Of a stretch of 64,000 nt of DNA, positions 1 to 11,046 are shown piece by piece (position 1 is the stretch's first letter; each line of letters begins with the position of its first letter). The stretch lies in the NCBI GenBank assembly GCA_029216955.1, contig JANAVB010016200.1:456296-520295 (forward strand), read 5' to 3'. The notes beneath the pieces were generated by a model that was given only the letters and a program-made list of their open reading frames with translations, was not told the DNA's origin and ran no database searches. This DNA is from Iris pallida (lineage: Eukaryota; Streptophyta; Magnoliopsida; Asparagales; Iridaceae). The position numbers and the translations under genes are program-made.

Positions 1-401
1 GAACTTCTCGATGCCGCAGGTGAGAGAACAGGTGCCTCCGGTTCAGCTTCGTTGGATCGAACCGCAGGCTCGATCATGGCAGGCGTCATCGTTAAATTAT
101 TGTTGACCACGACCGATTATACGATCTGTTGGAGTGTATTCAGCTGCTGCTGTTGTAGCTTGAATTGAACCTCGAACCAATTCTCGAATTGGGTCTGACG
201 AGCCTCCACTTGCTGACGATGGAGCTCATTTTGGCGTTACTGCATTTCGAGCATCTGCAGCATCTGTTGCATCAGGTCGCCGGAAGATCCGGCTACGGTG
301 GACACCATCCCCGTTGGGTTGATGAAATACTCGGGACTGGAACTACTCGAGCCACTGGAGGCGCTCGTCTCGTCCTCCGCCCGAGCTTCTAAAACTGCAG
401 A
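1..401 (-). pseudogene. gag N-terminal remnant of minus-strand Ty3/gypsy element A
   Basis: Read on the minus strand from about 401 to the window edge, a mostly open frame encodes a Ser/Glu-rich start followed by a Gln-rich, coiled-coil-like stretch (LQQQQLNTLQQIV), typical of the N-terminal part of plant gypsy gag. In-frame stops at CAA/CAG-like positions break it (for example after MLEMQ and after LQQIV). A pyrimidine-rich tract ending in CTGCAG lies just before the open frame, so it could be an exon preceded by a 5' intron; no donor was identified. The primer site and LTR of A follow on the right, which fixes the orientation. No capsid or pol part is visible because the window starts inside the gene. 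Identity as gag rests on position and composition. Confidence 0.5.
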
Positions 402-533
402 AAAAAGAAAGGCAACTCTCGTTAGTTTCAGAAATGTCCTTGGCTCAGCGTATGGAACAACTCATCTCATCGACACGAGGTCAACGATTTGAGACTAGAA
501 ACTCAACACTGGAGGCCAAGGACGTAATGCCGT

Positions 534-545
534 GCTCTGATATCA
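534..545 (-). other. Primer binding site of element A (tRNA-iMet type)
   Basis: The minus strand reads TGATATCAGAGC, one mismatch from TGGTATCAGAGC, the complement of the plant initiator-Met tRNA 3' end. It lies 3 bases inside the LTR boundary at 549, the expected place. It fixes element orientation as minus. Confidence 0.8.
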
Positions 546-548
546 TTA

Positions 549-2206
549 TGTCACGCCCCGATTCTGTCAAATCGATAGTCGTCTCCCGGACGTGATGCCA
601 TACGAACCTAGTTTGCGATCGCACAAGGTATAGTCATAAGGTAATCCGAGACACGAGATCTAAGAGAGCAATGCAGATAAATTGAATCACATATTAAGTA
701 AAGAAAACTTTGATCTTTATTGATAATGGACATCATTTGCAGACTCCAGTACAGGACTCATGTCGTACGGGCAACAACATGACTCAATTACAAAAGAGTG
801 TCGATGAGATAGTCGTTCCATATATTGCACACATCCCTCAATATACAATATAGTACTCCAGTAACCTGGAATGGAGGGATGCTGAGCCATCTTCCTTGGA
901 CAGTTGAGAGTCTTCAAAAGTGGAGTTGCAGGACAAGTCTTCGACGCATGACCGAAGCTTCAAAATCACGAACGTCGCCGAGCTAGTTGGTGCGTCCTTC
1001 CTGATTCGCGGGACCTGCAAAGTGCGAGGATCAGTACGATCACATGTATTCGTGAATGGCTAATTAAAATCCAAGCTCTGTATTTTATTCAAGCAGTTTT
1101 ATAAACATGTTAGCTAGCTATTTCTGTGATCTTTCTAACCATGCTGATCGATTTGTATGTTAACATATTTTGAGGCAAGCATATAAAATTGTATAACATT
1201 AAGCAGCTATCATATTCATCCCGTGTCACGTGCATTTGCTAAGCAGTAAAGGGTAAGAAGGTCACTGGCAATGTCAAGCCATCACGGACTATAGACGGGT
1301 TAGACGGCATTCGCGGCGTGTAGCGAGTCCTGTGCGAAAGTTCCCAAATAACCCACGCCGATGAAAGGCTGGCGCTTGCTATACTCGTTCCTCCTGGGCT
1401 ATAGTGGAATTGAAATATGCCCTCTCTCTTTTATAGAACCATATCCTTTCTCTTTTATGTGCGAAACTTAGCCTTTCTTTTTAACTTAGTCGATTTACTC
1501 ACTTAGCCATATCTTTGCGATAAACGTTAATCGATTCATTCATTGTTTCGCATAGGCTAAGTGGAATTGCATAAGAAAGCACATTTTCTATTTTCAATAT
1601 CGGCAGCTTGATAGCAAGTATTTCGTGAAGAATTGTGCCACAATTTCTTTGATTCTATACTATTATGACAAGCATTCATTTAACTTCATATTAATTTTGA
1701 AATAGAGGGACGAGGCGAAGGAGGTCAACCACTCGCCTTAGACTTGCTTCAAGCGAGCGACTGGTTGGCTGCACTGACGTCACCAATATGATCACCTGCA
1801 ATCGCATAAGCAACTGATTAGAACACTGTGTAATTCAAGAATTTTCGATATGAATGTGAAGCTCAAAAACGCAAGTCACAAAAACCCATCGGAAACATTC
1901 ACGACAAATGCATTCACGAAAACCAAAGCCAAAGCCAAATCTAGTGTGGCGTGAAAACCAGAGCAACGGAAGGTCTCTTCAGACTCAGCCACAGAGCCAA
2001 TCCTTGAGGCGTAACCCGCTAAATATGGGACTTGGTTCCGAAGAAGCCATTCCATAACGTGGAATGGATCTTAATTCAACCATTCCCGTTTGATCGACTC
2101 GGCCGATTCCGACCTATCGGTCCCGACCGAATCGATAGCGACAATGTTCCTTTTTTGCGCACCTCATGAACGAATATAGGGCATGATATAGGGATGGGGC
2201 ACTACA
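549..2206 (-). repeat. 5' LTR of element A
   Basis: Boundaries are TG(TCACGCCCC) at 549 and (GGGGCACTA)CA at 2206, next to the primer site. The same two termini bound the LTRs of element G (12170-17564 and 31359-47101), so A and G are related families although their LTR interiors differ (about 1.66 kb against 2.36 kb). No coding capacity was seen inside. Small ORFs on the minus strand at 717-1020 have no recognisable product. Confidence 0.65.
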
Positions 2207-2905
2207 TGTATTGCTGTCATTATCGTGGGGCCTATGGTGATGCTTCATTTGCCGCCTTCTCCTGGGTCTCGGGCGAGCAGGCCAGAAGAGGGGGAGTTGT
2301 TGTTGAGGGTCAGGCGACTATTGGACTATGTTGGCATCCTGTGGGGGACCTTGACAGGCCTTTAGGTGTCACCCCTGATTTCAGTTTCCTCTCCCCTGGG
2401 AGATGGAATTGGAGGAGGGGAGATCGGCTTTCTGCCGCCTATCCTATACTGTCAGGGTTATGTAGCTATAAAACCTTGTAGATGCTGTCGGGCAGATCTG
2501 ACCGCAGCACTTCCTAGGGGCTCTGCCCTTTTTTTTCTTTTTTCTTTTTTTGGTCTTTAGACCTTCGTGGCCTTGTTTTGTATTCCTCCTTTTCTTCTAT
2601 CAATAAAACTTTCTTTTTAGCACATTTTGTTTGAACTAGCTCGTCACACACGAGTCATTTTCTTTCGACCAGTGTTTTGAAAAACTTCTGTTGAAAGGGA
2701 TGTTCGAAAAGTGGAGGATGTATCTTAGGAGGAGTAGACTAGGGTTTTATAGACCTTTCTATCCATGTTGTACCAGAGACTGGGTACAGGTAACAGCATA
2801 AAATAGAAAATTAGCACGATAATGTAAGGAATGAGTTTCTTGCTTAGAGGTAATGTGGATATGGCAAGGCTCTGTTATTATACCACTATTTTTAGGACGA
2901 GTAGC
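2207..2905. other. Unassigned sequence with a poly(A)-signal-like tail; flank of T1
   Basis: This piece lies between the end of LTR A and the start of LTR T1. Around 2520-2640 it has a T-rich stretch, then AATAAA at 2602-2607, a layout like the 3' end of a plant LINE or of a transcribed gene. The short ORF at 2194-2481 has no recognised domain. Nothing identifiable is seen in 2640-2905. It is probably the sequence into which T1 inserted. Confidence 0.3.
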
Positions 2906-3149
2906 TGTAGAAGCATAGAATTTTTAGGCGCATCTAAGGCCAGAACTACTATGCGCCCTAGAACATCATGCGCCCCAAATTGACATGCGCCGAGGAACTA
3001 AAACAGAATACTTGGCACAACAAAAACAACAAAGAGTAGAGACATAAAAGTTAGGCTTATATTTCATATAAAAGTCTATTTCATGTCCAAAACTCTTTTA
3101 CAAAGAAAATCCTACTAGAAAAAAAGCATAAAAACTACAGCCATGTGCA

Positions 3150-3497
3150 TCACTTCAGCATCTCAGCGTAGGCGCATCTCCTTGCATCATCAGAGCGAAT
3201 CACATCATCGTCAACGTGCAGGCGCTTCAGCAAGGTGAAGGGCTCTTCCAGCCTAACAAAAATTAGGGCACAACAGCCCCGATCTTTGGATGCAACAAGC
3301 ACCTTCGTCAACCTATGGCGGTTCAAGTCGATGAAGTGCACGAACACAGTCGATGAAGTACACGAACACAGACAGTCCAGTCGACGTATCTCAGTCTTCT
3401 GAAGGAGTTCACCGTCAAAGCTTCTTCGAACGAGGAGATCGACAACCCTCAGTGCAACATCTCGCCAAGGCGGGGGATCGGTCGAGTTCGTCTCCAT
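3150..3497 (-). CDS. Antisense ORF inside the T1 LTR, unknown product
   Basis: A 115-codon ORF begins with ATG at 3495-3497 on the minus strand, 44 bases downstream of a canonical TATA box (3541-3548). The product starts METNSTDPPPW and is otherwise unlike any family I recognise; it has no visible signal peptide, zinc finger or membrane segment. A near-perfect 22-bp tandem duplication (3328-3371) lies inside the frame and may have altered it. Some Tat-lineage elements are known to carry extra, often antisense, ORFs, which supports considering it real. It is not clearly homologous to the antisense gene of T2. Expression is unproven. Confidence 0.35.
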   Translation of the reverse strand: METNSTDPPPWRDVALRVVDLLVRRSFDGELLQKTEIRRLDCLCSCTSSTVFVHFIDLNRHRLTKVLVASKDRGCCALIFVRLEEPFTLLKRLHVDDDVIRSDDARRCAYAEMLK

Positions 3498-3540
3498 GAG
3501 GAAAGCCAAGTGAAATAAGAAACAAAACTCATCATAAAGC

Positions 3541-3548
3541 TATTTATA
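3541..3548 (-). promoter_or_regulatory. Antisense TATA box in the T1 LTR
   Basis: The minus strand reads CCTATAAATAGC, a textbook plant TATA box, pointing left towards the antisense ORF at 3150-3497. The same TATAAATA core precedes the antisense gene of T2. Confidence 0.55.
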
Positions 3549-4017
3549 GGCCGGGGCAACTCGATCGTACCCATGCGCCAAGTGGCAACCTCTTCGAATT
3601 CAGTGCAATAAACTTGGATTAATGTCAATGAATCTGCCTCTTCAAAATCAGCCAAGTCAAACAACCATCAATGCCTCAAAGAACTCAACAAACGGATTAA
3701 TAGGGATGCACCACGTAGCAAATGCACCTATCAGCACCATGCACTCCGTACTGAGGTGCCCAATGGAGCACAAACATATGTACTCCGTTGAGCATAAACC
3801 CATCTGCTTAGTGGAGGCACAAATCAATGTGCCCACACGAAGCTTGCCACCCATCGAAGAATTAAATGCTGAAGTGACTGAAATGATAACACCCCACGCC
3901 TCGATGTCAGAATAGTTGGCAGCTTTTGTTGAAAATGAAGAGCCGCCAACGTCATCTTCATTATTATGTTCTGTTGATTACAGTTGTGCTTTGCAACGTG
4001 GCCGACCGACCACTTGT

Positions 4018-4230
4018 ATGCGCCTCTACGACCATGCGCCTAAAAATCTGCATGTGCCTCAAAAGCCATGCGCCTCCGACTTACTCCTGATCCAAAAACA
4101 CAGAGAGCAAGTCCTTGCATGCGCCACCATGGCCATGCGCCCGAAAGCTTTGCATGCGCCTCAAAAGCCATATGCCCAGACTTATTTGTGACTCCTAAAA
4201 AGTTATGAGCCAAGTTTCCTCATGCGCCAG
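4018..4230 (+). repeat. ATGCGCC motif cluster in the T1 LTR
   Basis: About nine copies of ATGCGCC or one-mismatch forms (ATGTGCC, ATATGCC) occur in roughly 210 bases, commonly preceded by C or CC and spaced about 16-18 bases where dense. More copies lie at 2925-2995 and in the ORF1/gag leader (5154, 5256, 5405, 5551, 5685). T2 has ATGCGGC at corresponding element positions. Confidence 0.7.
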
Positions 4231-4870
4231 ATTCTAGGCACATCTTGACGGATTACTCCCCACCAAATCGGACATATTTGAGCCCTGACATGCACCACGT
4301 GTCATTTGACTTAGTTCTGCCTATGAATGGTTGCTAACCATCTAAGATCTCAACAACAACAAAATCTCAACAACTGCCACGTGTCAGCTCCATCGCAGCC
4401 CAACAGTGCAGTTCAGAACGGATTCGGTCTCAACTTCAGGGCACATCATCCATGCACCCAACAACATCAGACACGTGGCATCCCTACGTACAAGCTCTCC
4501 AGGCACATACCGCATATGCGTGCATAAGCAGATCATTCTACTACCTATAATGGAAGGATCATTCCTTCATCACACAGATAACGTCTAATTCTGTAAGTAA
4601 AAAGGCCCAGAGCTTCCACTTGTTGAATACTCCTCAAACGCTCCGACATCCAGAGCAATCCAAACTTTCAGAGAATATGAGATAGTCATCAGATCGTCAA
4701 CGAAGTCAACGTATTACCACTCGCTTCATCGACACAGTTCCCAGATAAAAACAAAAGTGTACTCCTTGGACTATGTCTAAGTCCGACATTGTACTATATT
4801 TTTGTTTCTAATTAAAATGTATAGTTCAATACCAAAGATTGTACTCCTTGTTTTTTAATAACAAACAAGC

Positions 4871-4888
4871 TGGCAACTCTGCTGGGGA
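4871..4888 (+). other. Primer binding site of T1 (tRNA-Arg type)
   Basis: TGGCAACTCTGCTGGGGA lies three bases after the LTR end and differs by one base from the T2 site TGGCGACTCTGCTGGGGA. Tat/Ogre-lineage elements are known for tRNA-Arg-type primer sites of this form; the exact tRNA was not checked. Confidence 0.75.
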
Positions 4889-4962
4889 TGACTTTATCCT
4901 CTAATGAGAAAGTTGTGTCATAATATGACGATATCAAGCCCAGCTCCTCCTACAAGACACTC

Positions 4963-7700
4963 ATGGTGTGCCTCAATCAACAGGCATATGAGGAGTTCAT
5001 CTCTGAAGGTAGCACGAGTCCTTTGAAGCGACTGCCAAAGTCGAAGAAGACTTGCCAAGTCTGGGTGGGCAAAGGCGATGCACCGAGCACCACCAGTGAA
5101 GGGGATGTGCCACTGCAGCCTACCCTCCTTGCTGACGTTCTCAGCAAACAAGATGCGCCACTGGTGCATCGCATCTGCCGAGAAAACGTAGTGTTGGCTG
5201 CAATTCCCAACCTTCTTCTTCCTAGTCGAAGAAGATGTACCGACGGAGCAAGGGCGCATATAGCCACCCACGCATGGGCTCTGGCGTGTAGGAGAGAACT
5301 TTTATCTTTGACAGAATCACTCGCTTTCATGGCAAGGATGAATTGGATTCTGAGTACTATGCACATTCACGGGCTAGTACGAAGAAATCTAAGGCAGGAA
5401 GGGCCATGCGCCCTGAACGTGCTATGCCAACAGTAAATCAGAGATGTGCGCTGAAAGTGATGCACGCAACCGATGTTAAACTGTATAGAGTTGACTCGGG
5501 TGCCTTGGCACCAGCCACGAGCTAACTCTCTAAGTCCCCTTCTCGCTTGGGCGCATCTTCTGCGTTTGGAACCAAGTCGTATGGGGCAAATCTTGTGACT
5601 TCGAACCCATGTGCCCACATGGGCTGTGCACATAAAATGGGTTCAAGTCGCAATACATGTTGCTCTCCCACCAACGATCTGGGCGTATCTCATGCACTGG
5701 AACTAGATCAGGGGACGCAACATTCATATGACCACCCCGCCGCTTGGCCTTACCATGTGCCTGAAAGGGGTATAAAAATGAAACTCTTTCCACATGATCT
5801 GCGTAATGTGATCACTCACAAACGTGGATCGGGAGAGCTGGCCCTTACGCATGATGTACCCCTCACGAGTCATACTTGTGCCATGGTGACCATCAACTGC
5901 TGCTGTTGTAAAATAACGGCTCCATCATCCAAGCAGTCTATATGTCCCAGCGATTGCAATCCGCTGCATCTATCCGAAGTCGTCTCGAGAAAAGGGTGCC
6001 AATTGAAGAAGGGACAAAATCCATGGTCATCTCTAGCCATGTTGTCTCTAACTCCTACTCTTCAGGGAGAAAGGCAACCACCAACTCCTAAGCCTTGACG
6101 ACATCATCAAAAAGTCAGCCGAGGAAAAGCAAAATGGTATTCCCGTCCTCAGGGGTGTTTGAGAGCACCCGATCAAGGAAGAAGACTCCAACGAAGGTAC
6201 CAACCGGGGGTGATCAAACCCCTGCTATCCATGACAACCCTCTGCCCAAAGACGAGGATATCTACCGAAGAAGCGACCATGAGGTAGCTGGGGGTAGCAA
6301 ATACGAGGCCTCAGAAGAAGAAGCTCTTCTGTACGAGGGCGAGGTCGAGAGCGAAGACTTGATCTATCCATCCACTTCCACCCATGTCATGCCCGTATAC
6401 ATGGCAGGGGGTGGTGATGAAGAAGAACCAAATACTCCAGCTTCGGACATTATGTAGCGTATAGATACCTTGGAAGGAGGTCTCAAAACCCTCTCTGCCA
6501 CCATACAATCCTTAACTCAAATGGTATTTGAGATTCGAACCACTTTAGCATCTAAACCATTAACGAGGGCACCTATCTTTACCAGTTCTGATCCAAGGGC
6601 TAATGGAGAATCAAGTATACCCCCTCAACGGGTATCTTCTGGTGCAAATTATTACACCATACCTTAGATGTCGACTCCTTTAATTGTCGAGCTTCACACC
6701 TTACCGCCCTCGCCTGCTCCCAGTTCTACAGAGGATTTGGTTGACATGATCAGAGATCTACGCGAGTGCTTCGAAGTATGAAATAAGCAGGAAGAATGTT
6801 GGAAGATGGAAATCCCGCAACCTTGTCCTCTCAAGTGGAACAAGGTGGTTTATCCTCCCAAGTATAAACCACAAAGTTGATGACATATGACGAGAAGGAT
6901 TCTCCTCGTCGGTACCTGACATAATTCTAGTCTCAAATAGGACATCTTTCGAAGGAAGACGCCCTACTCACCAGCCTATTCATCGGGGCATTGAAGAGAG
7001 TCGCTTACGACTGGTACTGCAGTTTTTTCGACAACTCCATATCGTCTTTCAATGACTTGATGCGCCTCTTCCTCGACCGATTCTACGACGGTGGGAGAGC
7101 CATGACCATGTCATCTCTTATAGAAGTGCACCAGACAGAGAAGGAGACTGTTCGAGCCTTCATCGAACATTTCTGATAAGCATATTTAAGGTTGCCTCTG
7201 GGTATGCCAGAACATGTGCTGATCGATGCCTGCAGCATGAACATGACTCATACAATCAAGCTCTGGCTCGACTCCACCCAACATCCCGATTGGAGTTTGT
7301 TGATCATCGGGGCCGAAGCTGTTGAAAAGAAGGCACATAATTCTTGCCTTCTGGGTTAACTTTCCCGTATTTGACGACAAAGAGAAATATGCCGCTAACA
7401 GCAACAGTAGGCGTGAGGTGAAAGAAAAACATGCATTAACTGTCAATGCCTCGAAATTAAAAGCAGACAGGGGCCCTCTCAGAAACCTCCACCTGCACCA
7501 AGGCCAAAGTAGGTCGACTCCTTCAATGACGAAGACACCTTACAACTCTTTGAGATGCTGAAACAGAGCGACAAGATCAAGTTGCCTGATCCAATGCATT
7601 CTGACGAGGTAGACAGAGTGGACGACCCGAGGTACTGTCACTACCATCGGTTCGTCGGGAATCCAACTTAAGACTGTTATTTCCTCAATAACTACATACA
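4963..7700 (+). pseudogene. Decayed ORF1 and gag of T1
   Basis: The first ORF (4963-5436) begins MVCLNQQAYEEFISEGS, matching the T2 ORF1 start MVVRFDQQAFEEMLSEGS. A second frame near 5330-5525 matches the T2 gag start (SEYYAHSRASTKKSKAGRA against SSYYAPSGARVKKSRAARA). Blocks at 5547-6098, 6095-6457 and 6470-6667 continue collinear with the T2 gag, including a Cys-rich VITHKR...TINCCCC segment. A capsid block at about 6975-7176 (LTSLFIGALKRVAYDWY, then MTMSSLIEV) matches the retrotransposon gag domain. Many stops and frame changes separate the blocks, so no protein can be made. Confidence 0.7.
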
Positions 7701-7739
7701 ATGCATGATTAATGCGAATGTCATCTAGGTCGATTATGA

Positions 7740-9719
7740 TGAGAAGACAGTCTTGGCCAATATTATATGGTGTCGCTCCAGTTTGGCACCTTGCCGCCTA
7801 CAACAACTCAAGATGGCGTCGTCCCCATCCCGAAGATGACAATAGAAGTGATCAACCTTTCACCAACTCGTGACAACGTGAGTGGACTGATACAACTCAC
7901 CACATCTCGGAGAGAGATCATGTGGGTCCACTCGGATCTTGATCCAGAACTGACTCAACCGGGGGTATATTTTACCTCCAAAGCCAAAGGAAAGAAGACC
8001 AAGTCTTGCCAAATGGTGACTTCCTCCCCTGAGGAAGCACTTTCTGTACAAATGCGTTCACAGCAGAATGCTCAGCAAGAGGAGGCCGCTGTCGAAGTGG
8101 CACCTCCCCTCACCACCTTAGCTGCCTAAGGGGGAAGGTCCTTTCCAACCTCCAGCGGCCGATAAACAAAAACAGAAGGAGGCCCTCTTCGACAGGCCTC
8201 TACGAAGAGACAATGCTCTGGGGTTAACCAAATCCTACAACTTTGACATACTGGCACAAACTGCCAGTACTCCAGCTCGGCTGTCCCTGTTCGAGCTTCT
8301 CCGTCAATCCAAAGATATTCAGAAGGCTCTATGTGAAGCCTTGAAGGACGCTGAGTCTTTCATCAACCAGGTTAAGCAGCCTGAAGATGACCCAACAATA
8401 TGTCCGTACTGTCATAGTGTGTGGAAAATCATCCCCAACATCACATTCATCCAACAAGACATGTTGTTCAAGAATAACTGACACAACTGACCGCTGTATT
8501 ACACAGGGTATGTCGGTGCCATCAAAGTGGATCGAATGCAGATCGACCCTAGGTCTTCTCTCAGCATCATTCCCCGAACTCTGCTCCAGACCTTAGGGAT
8601 CCCGATGCATCCTCTAACAGTATCCCATACTACAATCAGTGGCTTCATTGCCAGCAAAAGTGAACCACTGGGCAAGATTCGAATGAAGTGTCACATCGGT
8701 GATCTCCAAACCGAGGTAACTTGCTACGTTGTGGATGCGAACGTCAACTACAATATCCTGTTTGGACACCCGTGGCTATACGAATATATGGTTGTGCCAT
8801 CTACACTCCTCCAATGTATGAAATATATATCCACCAATGGCATAGTCAGAACGGAGTTTGCTGATATCGATCCCTTCAGCAGGATTGAAGCCTTCTTCAT
8901 CGACTCCGATCTTTACAAATCAATCCACTTGGATGATGAAGCCAAAGAGAACGCCGATGCAGCAAAAACCGAAGCTGAGGCTGATACTGAGGCAGAAATG
9001 ATAATCAGCACTCCTTTGAAAGTGCAACTCAAGGGGAAACCGCATCAGACACCGTCCCCTATCGTAGTCAAGCTTCGCAGAAGGGCACCAACCTCTATGG
9101 GTGGAACAACCACTGAAGCCCCTCTGAAGATACGACTCAAGGAAAAACCTCTCCGAATGTCAGCACCTCTTGTAGCAAACTCCATGGAAAAGCACCAGTA
9201 CCCGAATCACCAGCTGAGACACCTCTCAAGGTATGGCTTAAGGGTAGACCTCCTCAGTCGTCAACCCCTCCCACTGTCAAGCTACAAGAGAAAGCCTTAG
9301 TATCTCTTTTAGCAGAGACGCAAGAGCCTACCCAGAACAAGCTCCCCGCAGACTTTCTCGATCCGCCCAAGGCTGCTCCAATACTCACCGACGAGGACCT
9401 GGAAGAGACATATCTGCTAATATCGACGCCCCGTCCCTTGATGATGTAATTCTCCGGGACAAGATCCTGTATTTTATCAATAAAAGGATACCTTTTAATT
9501 ATTCTAGTCTTCCACATTGGAATGACATGTATACTCTAGATAATGCCCTACAGTCGTTGCAAACACAAATAATGACTGTAAATCATCTAAATCGAGTCAT
9601 CCTGTACCAAGGAGTCTGTCATGTAGTCCTAACCCAGAACCATGACGAGAAATCTATCATCTTCGGCAAAGTCGAGCGTCATCAAGACCGTCCACCGGCG
9701 GAGCCAGGGCCTGACACCT
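7740..9719 (+). pseudogene. Decayed post-gag linker and protease region of T1
   Basis: The 7767-8129 frame (MVSLQFGTLPPTTTQDG, then REIMWVHSDLDPE) matches the T2 segment at 35962-36570. The 8500-9300 frame has the aspartic protease region: IDPRSSLSIIP replaces T2's IDPGSSISIIP, so the active-site Gly is Arg; then follow GKIRMKCHIGDLQTEVTCYVVD and the flap-like NYNILFGHPWL. Downstream are short repeats of the type PLKIRLKEKP, as in T2 (PLTIRLP). The tail at 9440-9700 (YFINKRIPF, SIIFGKVE) aligns with T2 37700-37900. It ends at the F insertion; no RT is present in the window. Confidence 0.7.
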
Positions 9720-11046
9720 TGTCAATACTACTTTTCTAAATTAGGGTATTTTAGTAATTGTGTGAAATTTGAATTATTATTATTATTTATTATTAAATTG
9801 ATTGGTGTGTAGCTTTGATTGATGTTTTTTGGTAGTAGCAAATGGTTTAACCTTAGTCAACCTTGATTAGAAGACTAACCATGTGATTAGAATCCTTTTC
9901 AGCTAATTAGATTTTAAATTAGAGCTTCATTCCACATTAGGAAACAATTAAATCATTTTTAGACTATTTTACTTGTAGCCTTTTTGGCCTTTTTGCTAAT
10001 GGGCTTCATATGAGTTTTAATTGCATAGTGGCCCATAACAAAAACTAATCTAACCCTATCCATACCCTATGTTCGGCCAAACAGCAGCCCCCCTTCATAT
10101 TGTGAGAAAACTTGTAGCCGTCAAGTTTCACAAACCCTAAAATTCTCCCTTCTCTCCAAAAGTTCAACTTTCTCAATTCTCATCCAAATCCTTCCAAACA
10201 AAGTGCGTTACGATCGTTGGGAGGAGAGGAACCTGCTGAAGACTTGCTAGCAAGGAATCAGAGGCGTTGGAATGGAGGAAATCGACATCGATGCGTTTGG
10301 AGGCTCGGTTCATTAAGATATTAACTCTCAATAGGTAAACCCCTCTAAACACATGTAACTTTCGATTTTTCTTTGTAGATGCATCCATATAGGTACCTCG
10401 GACCTGTGTGTGAAGTTTGGTAGGTTTTCGTATTCGTTTGATTGGCGTATCGAGCACCTGTCGGTGTATTGGAACACGTGTCCGACGAAATACCACTTAG
10501 AATTGAAAGTTGGTATTTTTCGATTATGTTTTCATGAACTTGTTGCTGTGAATATTTGAAACAACTTTTGTGAAGACGGATCTCATTTTGGGCACGTTTT
10601 GGTGTCCAAAATGGACACAGACACGCACGTACGGGGTCCGTGCACAGCCCCGTGCATGTACTGCTGTTCGAGTATCATAACTCGACGCACAGGACACGAT
10701 TTTGTGTGAAATTTCATGGACACGTGGGGAAACCTCTGCCCACATGCTCCTAAAATTTCACAACGTTTTGTGGAGCGTGCGCAGAGAAATCGAAGCCGCA
10801 CAGATTCAACCTACTGTGCACGTACGTGAGAAATTGACGCTGATACGGCCTTCGTTCTCAGACACGACGCTACAAGGACTCGTTCCAGGAGCACGACACG
10901 AAGCCCTAGACCTAATCTACCTAGGGGCTTAACCACATGGTACGACGTGGCTCGTGTCGCGAGCTACGGACATTGACACGTGCCCATGAGGATTCGACAT
11001 ACGCCCTGCAGTCTGAGTGTCATAACTCGATGGATTCGACACGGTT
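9720..11046 (+). repeat. F 5' LTR, left part (broken at G)
   Basis: It starts TGTCAATACTAC and aligns with 62173-63510, including the stretch rich in GACACG/CGTGTC between about 10590 and 11040. Similarity stops at about 11044, where sequence homologous to the G internal region begins. The copy at the right of the window continues for at least 490 more bases, so at least 400 bases of this LTR are gone, apart from its last 56 bases at 47102-47157. Confidence 0.65.

Larger units (their letters stand above)
2906..4867 (+). repeat. 5' LTR of T1
   Basis: It starts TGTAGAAGCATAGAA and ends AACAAACA three bases before the primer site. It is about 1.96 kb, against 1.32 kb in T2. The extra length includes an antisense TATA box and ORF near 3150-3550. 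Copies of ATGCGCC (or its complement) are scattered at 2925-2995, 3170-3180, 3570 and 4018-4230. G-box cores occur at 4294, 4376 and 4472. An RNA polymerase II U3 region is implied, but I could not place the sense transcription start. Confidence 0.7.
2906..9719 (+). mobile_element. T1: old Tat-lineage Ty3/gypsy element, 5' portion
   Basis: T1 has a 5' LTR (2906-4867), a tRNA-Arg-type primer site (4871-4888), then ORF1, gag and protease remnants collinear with T2. It stops abruptly at 9719, where the LTR of F begins; the RT-integrase part and 3' LTR should lie beyond the right window edge, past F. LTR termini TGTAGAAGCAT...ACAAACA match those of T2 (TGTAGAAGCAT...GCAAACA), so T1 and T2 are related. 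Many stops and frameshifts make it the most decayed and probably oldest element here. The candidate left target-site half is GTAGC at 2901-2905; its partner is out of view. Confidence 0.75.

Noticed and set aside
3927..3937. TGTTGAAAATG at 3927 as the start of the T1 LTR
   Set aside because: 2906 fits better: it matches the T2 LTR start TGTAGAAGCAT over 11 bases. No polypurine tract precedes 3927.
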